Source: Colwellia sp.
GTDB taxonomy: Bacteria > Pseudomonadota > Gammaproteobacteria > Enterobacterales > Alteromonadaceae
Reading direction: 5' to 3'
Length of the DNA: 64,000 nucleotides
Assembly: GCA_013215655.1 (NCBI GenBank)
Contig: JABSOX010000010.1
Location: 62,001 to 126,000, forward strand
Below, piece by piece: positions 1 through 8,593 of the stretch. Below the pieces are notes generated by a model. The model was given only the letters and a program-made list of their open reading frames with translations, was not told the origin of the DNA and did no database searches. A program made the position numbers and the translations under genes. The first letter of the stretch is position 1, and each line of letters starts with the position of its first letter.

Positions 1-256
1 GTTCGGCAATAGCATCGACGGTATTGGTATAGTTATGTACATCGATCCAGTTTTGACTACCCGCAGCACTGCCACCAGAGACTCGCATGCGTTCATTTTT
101 CCAAATAGCATGTACATCACTTACACCAATAGCATCAGCTGTACGCACAACGGCGGCTAAATTATGGGTTTTGTGAACACCTTCCATACATACTGTTAAG
201 TCGGGTTGGCGCTGGTCAAGCATATCTTTGATGCGTTGATGTCTTTCTGGGGTCAT
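1..256 (-). CDS. trmH: tRNA (guanosine-2'-O-)-methyltransferase TrmH, C-terminus cut by window edge
   Basis: SpoU/TrmH-family SAM-dependent methyltransferase that 2'-O-methylates G18 in the tRNA D-loop. Only the first 85 codons lie in the window; the rest continues to the left. The visible N-terminus reads MTPERHQRIKDMLDQRQPDL, followed by VHKTHNLAAVVRTADA and HAIWKN, close to E. coli TrmH (QPDLTVCME, HKPHN, RTADAVGV). The SPOUT methyltransferase core is not in view. It is the last visible gene of the minus-strand gmk-rpoZ-spoT-ridA-trmH group, about 60 bp after ridA. The start ATG at 256 matches the family N-terminus. Confidence 0.93.
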   Translation of the reverse strand, partial: MTPERHQRIKDMLDQRQPDLTVCMEGVHKTHNLAAVVRTADAIGVSDVHAIWKNERMRVSGGSAAGSQNWIDVHNYTNTVDAIAE

Positions 257-314
257 ATATTCAATCTTTGTGGTTTAATAAATCCGCTGCGCATATTTAG
301 TTATATTCAAGCGA

Positions 315-704
315 TTAGTTGGTGCTTGGTAATTCCATGATGCCATCAATTTCAATTTCTACATCTTTTGGCAACCTTGATACTTGTACGGCAGCACGAG
401 CAGGATAAGGTTCTTTAAAATAACGGCTCATTGTTTCATTAACCGTGGCAAAATTAGATAAGTCAGTCATGAAAATATTCACTTTGACCATATCATTAAT
501 ACAACCACCTGCCGCTTCACAAACACTCACTAAGTTTTTAAATACTTGTTCGGCTTGTTCAGCAAAACCACCATCAACAACTTTCATGGTATCGGCGATT
601 AGAGGGATTTGGCCAGAAAGGTAAACCGTATTTTTAATTTTTACGGCTTGGCTGTAAGTACCAATTGCACTTGGGGCTTTATCTGTTGATATAATTGTTT
701 TCAT
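315..704 (-). CDS. ridA: RidA/YjgF/YER057c/UK114 family enamine/imine deaminase
   Basis: The 129-residue protein has the full length of RidA, a trimeric cytosolic enzyme that hydrolyses reactive 2-aminoacrylate enamines released by PLP enzymes such as threonine dehydratase. Family signatures are visible: TDKAPSAIGTYSQAV near the N-terminus, YLSGQIPL around residues 28-35, and PARAAVQVSRLPKDVEIEIDG at the C-terminus, with the conserved Arg of PARAAV and the terminal acidic residue of the active site. It lies 28 bp downstream of spoT on the same strand, the common gammaproteobacterial spoT-ridA arrangement, so it is probably cotranscribed with it. Confidence 0.95.
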   Translation of the reverse strand: MKTIISTDKAPSAIGTYSQAVKIKNTVYLSGQIPLIADTMKVVDGGFAEQAEQVFKNLVSVCEAAGGCINDMVKVNIFMTDLSNFATVNETMSRYFKEPYPARAAVQVSRLPKDVEIEIDGIMELPSTN

Positions 705-732
705 AACTTTTAGCTACTCTTAAATGATTAAA

Positions 733-2841
733 TTATTTATTACGGATGACACGTTGTACGTCAATCATAACTTTGATTTTTCGAATAATATCAGCAAGGT
801 GAATACGATCGCGACAGGTTATTTCCATATCAATAACGTATAAGCCCGAATCTTTTTCTCCTGAATTTAAGGAGTGTACATTAGAACCTCTGCGGGCAAT
901 AACGTTGGTCAATGCAGCTAGTGCGCCTTGATGATTAATGATTTCAATGCGTAATTTGGCAATAAAGTCCCTATCAATATCATTATCCCATTTAACCGGG
1001 AATAAACTACCTTGTTCATGTCCTTTGATATTACGACAACCTTGCTGATGCACCATTAAACCTTTGCCTGGACTTAAATAAGCTAAAATACTGTCACCTG
1101 GGATGGGTCGACAACATTTACCATAATTAACCAGCATGCCTTCAGTACCTTTTATCGGCATTTTAGCTTTAGGGTTTTGACTTTGCTTATCAGAATCTTC
1201 TGTAAACTCATTGGTTAACCTTCGTGCTATACCGATACTTAGTGCATTGCCGAGACCAATACTGATCAGTAATTCATCAAAACTTTTATTGCCACTTTCT
1301 TTAACTACTTGGTCAATTTTATCTTGCTCAATATCCGCAAGTTTTGTATTGCCGAGCGCATGACTTAATAAACGTAATCCTAAGGATTGAGATTCTGTTT
1401 TTTCTTGTGATCTCAAGTATGTTCTGATCTGCTGACGGGCTTTAGCTGTGACTACAAAGTTTAACCATGTTGCATTAGGGCGTGCAGCTGAAGAGGTGAT
1501 AACTTCAATGGTTTGTCCTGAATCTATTGGTTGGCTTAGCGGATAAGGTTTACGATCAACTTTAACGCCGACACATGAATTACCGACATCGGTATGTACA
1601 GCATAAGCAAAGTCTACAGATGTAGCGCCCATGGGCAATTCTATAATACGTCCATCAGGTGTAAATACGTATATTTCTTCTGGGAATAGGTCGGATTTTA
1701 CATTCTCGATAAATTCAAAGGAACTACCTGCACTTTGTTGGAGCTCAAGTAAACTTTGCATCCAACGGCTTGCTTTCATTTGTGAAGTAGTGCCTCTTTC
1801 ATCGCCTGATTGTTTATATAGCCAATGAGCAGCAACACCTTTATCTGCCATTTGATCCATATCAGCAGTACGAATTTGAATTTCGACGGGAATACCGTGC
1901 GGTCCAATTAAGGAAGTATGTAATGATTGATAACCATTGGTTTTGGGGATAGCAATGTAGTCTTTAAAGCGTGCTTCGATAGGTTTAAATAAATTATGTA
2001 CGGCGCCTAAAGCGCGATAGCAGTTATCAATTTTGTCTTCAACAATTACACGAAACGCGTATATATCCATGACTTCGTTAAACATTAATTCTTTATTTAA
2101 CATTTTACGATAAATGGAATAGAGATGTTTTTCTCGGCCAATGACTTCGGCTTTAATGCCACTTTCAGCCAAGCGAGCGGCAATTTCTTCTTGGATATTA
2201 TTGATAATTTCTTTGCGATTACCACGTGCTTGTTTTACCGCAGATTTAAGTGCTCGAGATCGCATTGGGTATAAAGCTTCAAAACCTAATACTTCAAGTT
2301 CGTTTTTAATATCGTGTATGCCTAAGCGATTTGCAATTGGAGCATAAATATCGAGTGTTTCACGGGCAATACGACGACGTTTTTCTGGCCTTAAAGACCC
2401 AAGTGTACGCATGTTGTGGGTACGATCGGCAAGTTTGATTAAGATCACACGAATGTCTTGCACCATGGCAAGTACCATTTTACGGAAGTTTTCCGCTTGC
2501 ATTTCTTCTTTATTGTCGAATTTGAGTTTATCTAACTTACTGACGCCTTCAACAAGCTCAGCAACAGTATGGCCAAACAATTCAGCAAGTTCGTCTTTAG
2601 TGACAGAGGTATCTTCAATAACATCGTGTAATAACGCAGCCATCAAGGATTCGTGATCAAGGTGCATTTTAGCGAGATTAATGGCTACAGCAACAGGATG
2701 AGTGATATAAGGTTCACCACTTGATCGCATTTGACCTTCATGGGCTTCTCTTGCCACATGATAAGCTTGTTTGAGTAAGTCTATTTGTACTTTCGACAAA
2801 TAACTGGAAACGAGTTCTTTTAAAGGCTCAAAAAGGTACAC
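733..2841 (-). CDS. spoT: Bifunctional (p)ppGpp synthetase/hydrolase SpoT
   Basis: The 702-residue protein has the usual SpoT length and layout. An N-terminal HD hydrolase domain carries ITHPVAVA near residue 45 and LLHDVIEDT near 71. The RelA/SpoT synthetase domain has DIYAFRVIVED near 258 and NGYQSLHTS near 305. A TGS domain follows (EEIYVFTPDG, about 387), then the conserved Cys region (NYGKCCRPIPGD, about 585) and a C-terminal ACT domain. It degrades and, under starvation, makes the alarmone (p)ppGpp. The start is GTG, preceded by TTTAGGAT about 8 bases upstream. It follows rpoZ but a terminator at 2978-3016 separates them, so it may have its own promoter or depend on read-through. Confidence 0.97.
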   Translation of the reverse strand: MYLFEPLKELVSSYLSKVQIDLLKQAYHVAREAHEGQMRSSGEPYITHPVAVAINLAKMHLDHESLMAALLHDVIEDTSVTKDELAELFGHTVAELVEGVSKLDKLKFDNKEEMQAENFRKMVLAMVQDIRVILIKLADRTHNMRTLGSLRPEKRRRIARETLDIYAPIANRLGIHDIKNELEVLGFEALYPMRSRALKSAVKQARGNRKEIINNIQEEIAARLAESGIKAEVIGREKHLYSIYRKMLNKELMFNEVMDIYAFRVIVEDKIDNCYRALGAVHNLFKPIEARFKDYIAIPKTNGYQSLHTSLIGPHGIPVEIQIRTADMDQMADKGVAAHWLYKQSGDERGTTSQMKASRWMQSLLELQQSAGSSFEFIENVKSDLFPEEIYVFTPDGRIIELPMGATSVDFAYAVHTDVGNSCVGVKVDRKPYPLSQPIDSGQTIEVITSSAARPNATWLNFVVTAKARQQIRTYLRSQEKTESQSLGLRLLSHALGNTKLADIEQDKIDQVVKESGNKSFDELLISIGLGNALSIGIARRLTNEFTEDSDKQSQNPKAKMPIKGTEGMLVNYGKCCRPIPGDSILAYLSPGKGLMVHQQGCRNIKGHEQGSLFPVKWDNDIDRDFIAKLRIEIINHQGALAALTNVIARRGSNVHSLNSGEKDSGLYVIDMEITCRDRIHLADIIRKIKVMIDVQRVIRNK

Positions 2842-2977
2842 TCAAAATATCCTAAAGGGTGGTTAAAAATACGACTCTGATTGAGTTTAGTATGTGATAT
2901 TGATAGATAACTTAAGGATACGTTGATTTATTGATAAAGCCAATATTTTTGCTTATATCCATTTGACCAAAAGACAA

Positions 2978-3016
2978 ATAAAAAACGCGTAATAATTAAA
3001 AATTAGTTACGCGTTT
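2978..3016 (-). terminator. Intrinsic terminator downstream of rpoZ
   Basis: Perfect 10-bp stem AAACGCGTAA/TTACGCGTTT with a 14-base loop, followed on the minus strand by a T-rich run (CGCGTTTTTTATTT). It is about 75 bases after the rpoZ stop and lies between rpoZ and spoT. The stem is palindromic enough to act on both strands, but the T-run favours minus-strand transcripts. Confidence 0.8.
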
Positions 3017-3017
3017 A

Positions 3018-3072
3018 TATTCAGGAAGAACCTGTATGCTACGTTCACATGGAAGCGAATGGTAGCGATGCT
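3018..3072 (-). repeat. Structured 3'-UTR repeat, copy A (after rpoZ)
   Basis: About 55 bases between the rpoZ stop and its terminator resemble those at 9778-9832 after the aminotransferase gene. Shared blocks on the minus strand include CCATGTG, CATAC, TTCNTCCTGAA and ATAAA. On the minus strand GCTAC pairs with GTAGC around a small inner hairpin. The other copy has GTCAC paired with GTGAC, so two base pairs differ in a compensatory way. This indicates a conserved RNA or DNA fold. Its function is unknown. Confidence 0.6.
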
Positions 3073-3089
3073 GAATAATCGAAGTATTA

Positions 3090-3374
3090 TCAGCCTATTT
3101 GTTCTTGACCACCAACGATAGCAGCAACGGCAGCTAATTCAGCTGACTCTTGTTGTACTTGTGAATGATGATCATAACCATCCATGATTTCAGTAGTAAT
3201 TAATCCTGCTTCAATTTCACGTAAAGCTACTACTGTTGGTTTGTCATTTTCTACTTCAACCAAAGGATCTTTACCACCCGTTGCAATTTGACGAGCACGA
3301 CGAGATGCGACTAACACCAAGTCAAAACGATTACCGATTTTTTCTACGGCATCTTCAACAGTTACGCGAGCCAT
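3090..3374 (-). CDS. rpoZ: DNA-directed RNA polymerase omega subunit
   Basis: The 94-residue protein is the omega subunit, which helps fold and assemble the beta' subunit and forms part of the ppGpp binding site on RNA polymerase. It begins [20 protein letters not shown] and continues with VASRRARQI and [10 protein letters not shown], nearly identical to E. coli RpoZ. GGAG lies 7 bases before the ATG. It follows gmk by 100 bp and precedes spoT, so the ppGpp enzyme and a ppGpp-binding subunit are neighbours, as in enterobacteria. Confidence 0.97.
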   Translation of the reverse strand: MARVTVEDAVEKIGNRFDLVLVASRRARQIATGGKDPLVEVENDKPTVVALREIEAGLITTEIMDGYDHHSQVQQESAELAAVAAIVGGQEQIG

Positions 3375-3473
3375 TTGGTCACTCCAACAATTAAAATTTA
3401 TAAAATAGTGGCGTAGTCTACTTGATCATTATGGTACTAAGCAAGCTACGAGTGATATTTAAACGATAATATA

Positions 3474-4103
3474 TTAGCTAATATTAAGTAAATCAGCAAA
3501 TAACTGTTCGTGAAGTACAACTTGCTGTTTGCGTTTTAAACGTTGGTTGTTCACTACCGTTGTTAAATCTATTAATGCTTGTTCAAAATCATCATTGACA
3601 ATAATGTAATCAAATTCTTGATAATGTGAGCATTCTGATTGTGCTTGTTGCATACGCGACTTGATAATATCATCACTATCCTGCCCACGCTTATGTAATC
3701 TTTGTTCTAATTCTTGTTTTGAAGGAGGAGCAATAAATATTGTCGTTACTTCAGGTTTTTTCATCCGTACTTGTTGAGCGCCTTGCCAATCAATATCCAA
3801 AAACACATCAATGCCTTGTGTGAGTTGCTCATCAATCGCTACTTCTGAGGTGCCGTAATAGTTATCAAAAACTTGCGCATGTTCGTAAAAAGCATTTTTA
3901 CTGATTAACTTTTTGAATTCATCAACAGAAACAAAATGATAATGTTGACCATTTACTTCTCCGGGACGAGGGGAGCGTGTGGTATGAGATACTGAAACTT
4001 GCATTGGTCGAGAAGATTTTTGGGCTAACAGTGCGTTAACTAAGCTAGATTTTCCAGCACCACTAGGAGCTGAAAGAATAAATAAATTGCCGTGAGTGAC
4101 CAA
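3474..4103 (-). CDS. gmk: Guanylate kinase
   Basis: The 209-residue guanylate kinase converts GMP to GDP with ATP, an essential nucleotide salvage and synthesis step. The P-loop [11 protein letters not shown] lies at about residues 11-21. The GMP-binding region has [20 protein letters not shown] near 38-57. The core ends with [11 protein letters not shown]. Length and motifs are standard. It is 68 bp downstream of the HAD hydrolase gene of the coupled trio and upstream of rpoZ, all on the minus strand, so one transcript could include all of them. Confidence 0.97.
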   Translation of the reverse strand: MVTHGNLFILSAPSGAGKSSLVNALLAQKSSRPMQVSVSHTTRSPRPGEVNGQHYHFVSVDEFKKLISKNAFYEHAQVFDNYYGTSEVAIDEQLTQGIDVFLDIDWQGAQQVRMKKPEVTTIFIAPPSKQELEQRLHKRGQDSDDIIKSRMQQAQSECSHYQEFDYIIVNDDFEQALIDLTTVVNNQRLKRKQQVVLHEQLFADLLNIS

Positions 4104-4171
4104 AACTGTTGCCTTTTGAATAGTAAAATTGTTCTTCGAACATGAAGTTTATCAAAGATAGACGTTTAAAC

Positions 4172-4849
4172 CTAAACGGATAGTGTTTTGTTAACAAAAA
4201 AATCATCAATGGCTAATTTTAGTTCATTAATTGAATGAACAAGGTAATCTGGCTGCTGTTGTTTTAGAGCTTTGATAGAATTATAGCCCCAACTTACAGC
4301 GACAATTACCAGTTTACAATGATGAGCAGCAATAATATCTCGTATTTCATCTCCGATATATAAGGTATTGTCGATACTTAATTTTCTTTTTTTGAGCGTT
4401 TTTTGTAAAGCTCGTTCCTTTCCTAAAAGCTTGGCATTACAGTGAATAAAATCAAAAAAATCAAGTTGGTTATTAAGCAAAAATTGAATGATGTTTTTTT
4501 TTGAATTAGTCGTAACAATACCCAATTGATAATTTTCTTTTAATAAATAAAGCAGTTGCGGTAAATATTCAAAGGTTTGTACGTTACTTATTTTTTGTGC
4601 CAATCGCTTTTTACCTTGATATAAAATATACGGCGTTTTATACCAAGGAATTTGAAAGAATTTAAGCACTTCCTTCGCTGATAATGTTTTCAAACGCTGC
4701 ATATCTTCAATGGTCATTTTTTGGAAATGATATTGTTCAGCGAGTTCGTTCATAATTACAAAATTGATCTGCTCGGTATCCGCCAAGGTACCATCAAAAT
4801 CAAAAATTAGGGTATTGCTTTTGTTGCTGACTGTAATGTTAGTATTCAT
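4172..4849 (-). CDS. HAD-superfamily hydrolase (phosphatase-like)
   Basis: The 225-residue haloacid-dehalogenase-type hydrolase carries motif I FDFDGTLADTEQ near residue 16 (nucleophile and acid/base Asp), motif II IVTTNSKKN near 113, a Lys for motif III, and motif IV as YIGDEIRDI near 163. The helical cap between motifs I and II is of the phosphoglycolate-phosphatase/pyrophosphatase type. It is cytosolic, with no signal peptide. Its ATG overlaps the stop of the upstream membrane protein gene by four bases (ATGA), which indicates translational coupling. The substrate is unknown. A prenyl or nucleotide phosphate is possible from context but unproven. Confidence 0.85.
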   Translation of the reverse strand: MNTNITVSNKSNTLIFDFDGTLADTEQINFVIMNELAEQYHFQKMTIEDMQRLKTLSAKEVLKFFQIPWYKTPYILYQGKKRLAQKISNVQTFEYLPQLLYLLKENYQLGIVTTNSKKNIIQFLLNNQLDFFDFIHCNAKLLGKERALQKTLKKRKLSIDNTLYIGDEIRDIIAAHHCKLVIVAVSWGYNSIKALKQQQPDYLVHSINELKLAIDDFFVNKTLSV

Positions 4850-5991
4850 CGCTGATATTTGACTAATTCAATATCGGTAGAAAAGTTAAATATTTTACCG
4901 AGTAAGATAAACATTACCCAACAAACACTGCCAAAAAATATGTAACCGCTGAAGCCTAAAATAGGCATTTCAAAAACTAAGAACTCTTGAACATACGGTA
5001 AATTATATTTCCAGTAGTTAGGATTATTAGGGCTACTCCAAAAATTCCACATCTCCCAAAACAAGCTGTTAAACAGTGTACCGATACCAATTAAAATACA
5101 AGGACCCCAATCACCCGTTTTGATGGGTGAAAATGGTGTCCAAATTTTTAGAAGGCTTAAGATAGCGCTAACAACCATTAAAGGACCTAGCCAAACCATC
5201 CAAAAAAATAAGTCATACCAAATACTCGTGGTAATACAAATAAGAGCGCCGATGACGCCGATAAAAACTTTAGACTTGAGTGATAAATCAATAACAGGTC
5301 CAGACCTATATTTATGAGCAAATGTAGGCATTGTTTTTAATAAATTATACCAAATAAATAATGACGGCCAGATAGTACTAAAGGTAAGTGCCGACCATAC
5401 ATAGGTGAAAGGGCTAGCGATTAGGTCAAGATCTGGGTAATACCAATTTTGTAAAACAAAGAAATTTAAATATTCAAAATAATACCAGCCAAACATTGAC
5501 GTAATAGCCGTAATTATTAACGTCTTAGGATGTTTTGAAATAAAGGAAACCCCCTGATTTCGTTTAAACAATATACCATCAAGAAAGAGTATAAATCCCC
5601 ACCAAAGAGGTACAAAGGTATAATGTAAAGCGAAACCAAGAACTGAAAACTGTCCCCACATAATCAGCCAACAGCTAAACGATGTGAATGCACCTAACCA
5701 AAACCAAAAGGGTAATGAAGTTTGGTTTTTGATTTGCATGTTTTTCTTTGCAGTAACTTTCGTAAAACCAAAATAATGAGGGAATAATAAAAAAGAAAAA
5801 ATACTGATAAACATCAAAGATAGCACTATAAAAACCGTTAAATTGAAACTCGGTCTGCTTATTTCTGTTGTTGCTAATATTGAAAACTCTGGCGGTAAAT
5901 CACCCCATGCAATATAACCACCCAATAAAGGTAAGACAATGATGGCGATTAAAGTGAACATTAAACTTATTTTTTGAGGAAAAGATCTCAT
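4846..5991 (-). CDS. Uncharacterised polytopic membrane protein
   Basis: I do not recognise a named family for this 381-residue integral membrane protein. About nine or ten hydrophobic segments are visible, very rich in Trp and Phe. Several acidic residues sit in or beside them: YYFEYLNFF near residue 170, FWEMWNFW near 315, and EFLVFEMPILGFSGY near 336. Some membrane-embedded isoprenoid-modifying enzymes carry intramembrane acidic residues of this kind, but no specific match is claimed. Four-base ATGA overlaps join it to the prenyltransferase gene upstream and the HAD gene downstream. Its start has no clear Shine-Dalgarno sequence, so it probably relies on coupling. Confidence 0.8.
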   Translation of the reverse strand: MRSFPQKISLMFTLIAIIVLPLLGGYIAWGDLPPEFSILATTEISRPSFNLTVFIVLSLMFISIFSFLLFPHYFGFTKVTAKKNMQIKNQTSLPFWFWLGAFTSFSCWLIMWGQFSVLGFALHYTFVPLWWGFILFLDGILFKRNQGVSFISKHPKTLIITAITSMFGWYYFEYLNFFVLQNWYYPDLDLIASPFTYVWSALTFSTIWPSLFIWYNLLKTMPTFAHKYRSGPVIDLSLKSKVFIGVIGALICITTSIWYDLFFWMVWLGPLMVVSAILSLLKIWTPFSPIKTGDWGPCILIGIGTLFNSLFWEMWNFWSSPNNPNYWKYNLPYVQEFLVFEMPILGFSGYIFFGSVCWVMFILLGKIFNFSTDIELVKYQR

Positions 5992-6686
5992 GATTTATTA
6001 TCTATTTTACCAAATCTTCGTTCACGTTGACCAAAGGTATTAATTGCTTGTGAAAATTCTTCAACAGTAAAGTCAGGCCATTGGGTTTGTGTAAAGTAAT
6101 ATTCTGCATAAGCTGCCTGCCAAATCATAAAATTACTTAACCTTTGTTCACCGCTGGTACGGATCATTAAATCGACGGTCGGTAAATCTGTGGTATCCAA
6201 ATTTTCTTGTAAGTCATCAAATTGGATGTTTTTAAAGTCACAATTTTTTTCTGCTAACTTTTTGATACTTCTTAGAATATCATCTTGACCACCATAGTTA
6301 ACCGCTAAAACAAGCTTCAGGCCTTTGTTTTTAATTGAAAGTTTTTCAGCGTTGCTCATTAAAAAACGAGTTTTTGTTGATAATTTTGAGCGATCGCCAA
6401 TGACTCTAAAGTGCACTCCCCTTTTTAGAAAGGCTAAAATTTCAGATTCTAAGTAGCTATTCAAAATGGACATGATGCTAAGCACTTCATCATCAGGTCG
6501 TAACCAATTTTCGGTAGAAAAAGCAAAGAGTGATAGTACTTTAATGTCTAAATTAATTGCTTCATGAATAATATCCATGCATATTTTAGCACCTGCTTTG
6601 TGGCCTTCATTACGGTTTAAGTTTTGGTTTGAAGCCCAACGGCCATTACCATCCATAATCAAGCCGACGTGGCATGGTTTATTCAT
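5988..6686 (-). CDS. Cis-prenyltransferase of the UppS (isoprenyl diphosphate synthase) family
   Basis: The 232-residue protein condenses isopentenyl diphosphate onto an allylic diphosphate in cis. All five family regions are visible: HVGLIMDGNGRWA at residues 6-18, GHKAG near 29, LFAFSTENWLRP near 53, NYGGQDDI near 129, and IRTSGEQRLSNFMIWQAAYAEYYFT near 175 with WPDF. The primary uppS of gammaproteobacteria normally lies in the frr-dxr-cdsA-rseP-bamA-lpxD region, none of which is here. This is therefore probably a second paralog with a specialised product. It heads a three-gene ATGA-coupled operon. Confidence 0.85.
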   Translation of the reverse strand: MNKPCHVGLIMDGNGRWASNQNLNRNEGHKAGAKICMDIIHEAINLDIKVLSLFAFSTENWLRPDDEVLSIMSILNSYLESEILAFLKRGVHFRVIGDRSKLSTKTRFLMSNAEKLSIKNKGLKLVLAVNYGGQDDILRSIKKLAEKNCDFKNIQFDDLQENLDTTDLPTVDLMIRTSGEQRLSNFMIWQAAYAEYYFTQTQWPDFTVEEFSQAINTFGQRERRFGKIDNKS

Positions 6687-6796
6687 TTATTATTTTCCAG
6701 TTTTAACTTACACACTTGGCATTAGCTATTTGTTTTTTGATTTGGTATTTTAGCATTTTTGAGATTTAGGTATATACAGGTATAAATAATAAAATT

Positions 6797-7168
6797 ATGA
6801 ATTCAATATTATCTTCAGATAAAACTCAAAATAAAAATTTTGATGACCCGTATATTTATTTGTTATCTTCACAAGCAGAATATCAGCAGGCAAAAACCGC
6901 TGGGGTGTTAGTACGTGACTCATTACAAAGTGAGGGTTTCATTCATGCTAGCCCCAAAAGTCAACTCACTCGCCTTGCTAATAAGTATCATAAGAATACC
7001 GAACAACCGCTTATCCTCAGTGTCGATAAAAAATTAGTAAAAGCTGAAATAAAATGGGAACCTGCAACCGGTGGTTTATATCCGCATATTTACGGTGCGA
7101 TGAATATGGATGCTGTTGTTAATGTAAAAGCGATTACTTTAGATGTTGGGGGTTTGTACAATTTATAA
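6797..7168 (+). CDS. DUF952 family protein
   Basis: The 123-residue cytosolic protein belongs to the DUF952 family, small proteins of unknown function related in fold to ADP-ribosyltransferase-like proteins. Visible family features are YIYLLSSQAEYQQA near residue 19, SEGFIHASPKSQL near 44, and the C-terminal block GGLYPHIYGAMNMDAVV. It stands alone, transcribed divergently from the prenyltransferase operon. A degenerate copy of its C-terminal block lies at 9621-9728, which suggests a past duplication. Function unknown. Confidence 0.85.
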   Translation: MNSILSSDKTQNKNFDDPYIYLLSSQAEYQQAKTAGVLVRDSLQSEGFIHASPKSQLTRLANKYHKNTEQPLILSVDKKLVKAEIKWEPATGGLYPHIYGAMNMDAVVNVKAITLDVGGLYNL

Positions 7169-7304
7169 CTAAAAAACAGCTAGGGCGTTTAGTTACTTAT
7201 TGCTGTGAAATATTATATGACTGCTTCCGGTTGTTTGAGCTGTCGATAATAATAAAAATTGAGTGAGATAAATCATATGGTTTAGTAAAGAAACAACATT
7301 TTTT

Positions 7305-8497
7305 ATGGAAATATGTTGTCAGTAGTCTATTACTCTTATCGCTTATATCTGGATGTGGTAAGGAAAAAACACTAATGGAAGTGGTTGATGCATTGCCTAT
7401 ACCTGAACAGCCTGAACCAGTAGATATGTGGTGGGATGTTGAGTTACCTGATTTTTCAGATAATGTAAGCAGACCTGTTATTTCATTGATTGGTGAAAAA
7501 ACAATAATTCTTTCACTGGGCGAAAGCTATGAAGAAGAAGGGGCTACTGTAGCTGACTTAGAGGATGGAGATATTAGCGCTTCTATTCATTTTGAAGGTC
7601 AAGTTAATAGTAATACTATAGGAGACTATCTTATTCGTTATTCTATAACTGATGAGGATGGTCTTTCAGCAATAGAACAAACACGGCTAGTGCGAGTGAT
7701 GGATACCACTACAACCATGCTTTATAGAAGACCTTTGGGAAGCACCATGTCTAATTTTGGCTACTTAGAATATCTTCCATCCGATTATGGAAAACAGGAA
7801 AATCAAAAGCCACCACTATTAATATATATTCATGGCTTTGGGGGAAATGCACAATTTGCAGATACCAATCCTACCCTAGCATTAGATACTGTTATTGGAA
7901 ATTATGGTATTCCTAAACTTATTGAAGACGGGGAATGGGATGGTGAGTTGTCTTTTGTCGTACTTGCGCCTCAAATAGGGTCTGTGCCAGGATCAGGCCG
8001 TAAACTTATTACGGATCGAATTGATGCTTTTGTTGAATATGCAAAAAATTACATATGATATAGATCCTGCAAGAATTTATATGGTGGGATGGAGCCAAGG
8101 CGGTTTTATGAGTTATGACTATGCTATTTCTCACCCTGAGAAAATAGCTGCTGTGGTACCAATATCCGCCGGACTTACTGTTGAACTTGATGAATTACCG
8201 GATAATTTTTGTAATATTGAGCAAGTACCTTTTTGGGCTTATCACGCGACCAGTGATGCAGAAGTTGGATTCGGAAATAGTATCAGTGGATTCAATGCGA
8301 TCATTGATAATTGTCAACCAACCGTATTACCTAAACTGTCAATATTAATAGGCGGTGAACATGCAATTCATCATGCTTTCTTTGACCTTAGTGCTTTGGT
8401 TGGAGGTAGTGCAGATCCGGTATACGACTCTAGATTCGATCCCTATGATGAAAGTATATATGAGTGGTTATTGAGTCATTCTTTATTAGATAGGTAG
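7305..8497 (+). pseudogene. Broken lipoprotein esterase (Ig-like domain plus CE1/PHB-depolymerase-like hydrolase)
   Basis: The hydrolase is split by frame changes. The first part (readable from ATG 7375 to 8058) has a DUF5011-type Ig-like domain (GESYEEEGATVADLEDGDIS) and the start of an alpha/beta-hydrolase (LLIYIHGFGG, FVVLAPQ). The second part (to 8497) continues with PARIYMVGWSQGG (nucleophile Ser) and GEHAIHHAFF (catalytic His). The frames meet in a six-A run at 8043-8048. Removing one A restores VEYAKITYDIDPA. A second lesion lies at the 5' end. In-frame codons before 7375 encode a lipobox (LISGCGK), but the only suitable ATG, at 7305, is one base out of frame. Two lesions favour a pseudogene; assembly errors are the alternative. 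Confidence 0.75.
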
Positions 8498-8521
8498 TTT
8501 TTCAATGTAATGAAACTTTAA

Positions 8522-8560
8522 TGGTTGGTGAAGATAATTATACATTTCACCAACCAATAA
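8522..8560. terminator. Bidirectional terminator between convergent genes
   Basis: Perfect 11-bp stem TGGTTGGTGAA/TTCACCAACCA with a 13-base loop, followed by AATAAAAAAG on the plus strand. It lies between the 3' end of the broken esterase gene (plus) and the Sel1-like gene (minus). Confidence 0.75.
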
Positions 8561-8593
8561 AAAAGTTCATAACTAAATTCTATATGTTTACTG

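Noticed and set aside
1631-2656. Several open frames of 60-80 codons on the plus strand within spoT
   Set aside because: They lie opposite a fully conserved gene, have no ribosome-binding sites and no family resemblance; shadows of spoT.
8021-8058. Programmed ribosomal frameshift at the A6 run of the esterase gene
   Set aside because: The required shift is +1 at a plain homopolymer, with no slippery heptamer or pseudoknot seen. A second lesion at the 5' end makes decay or sequence error more likely.
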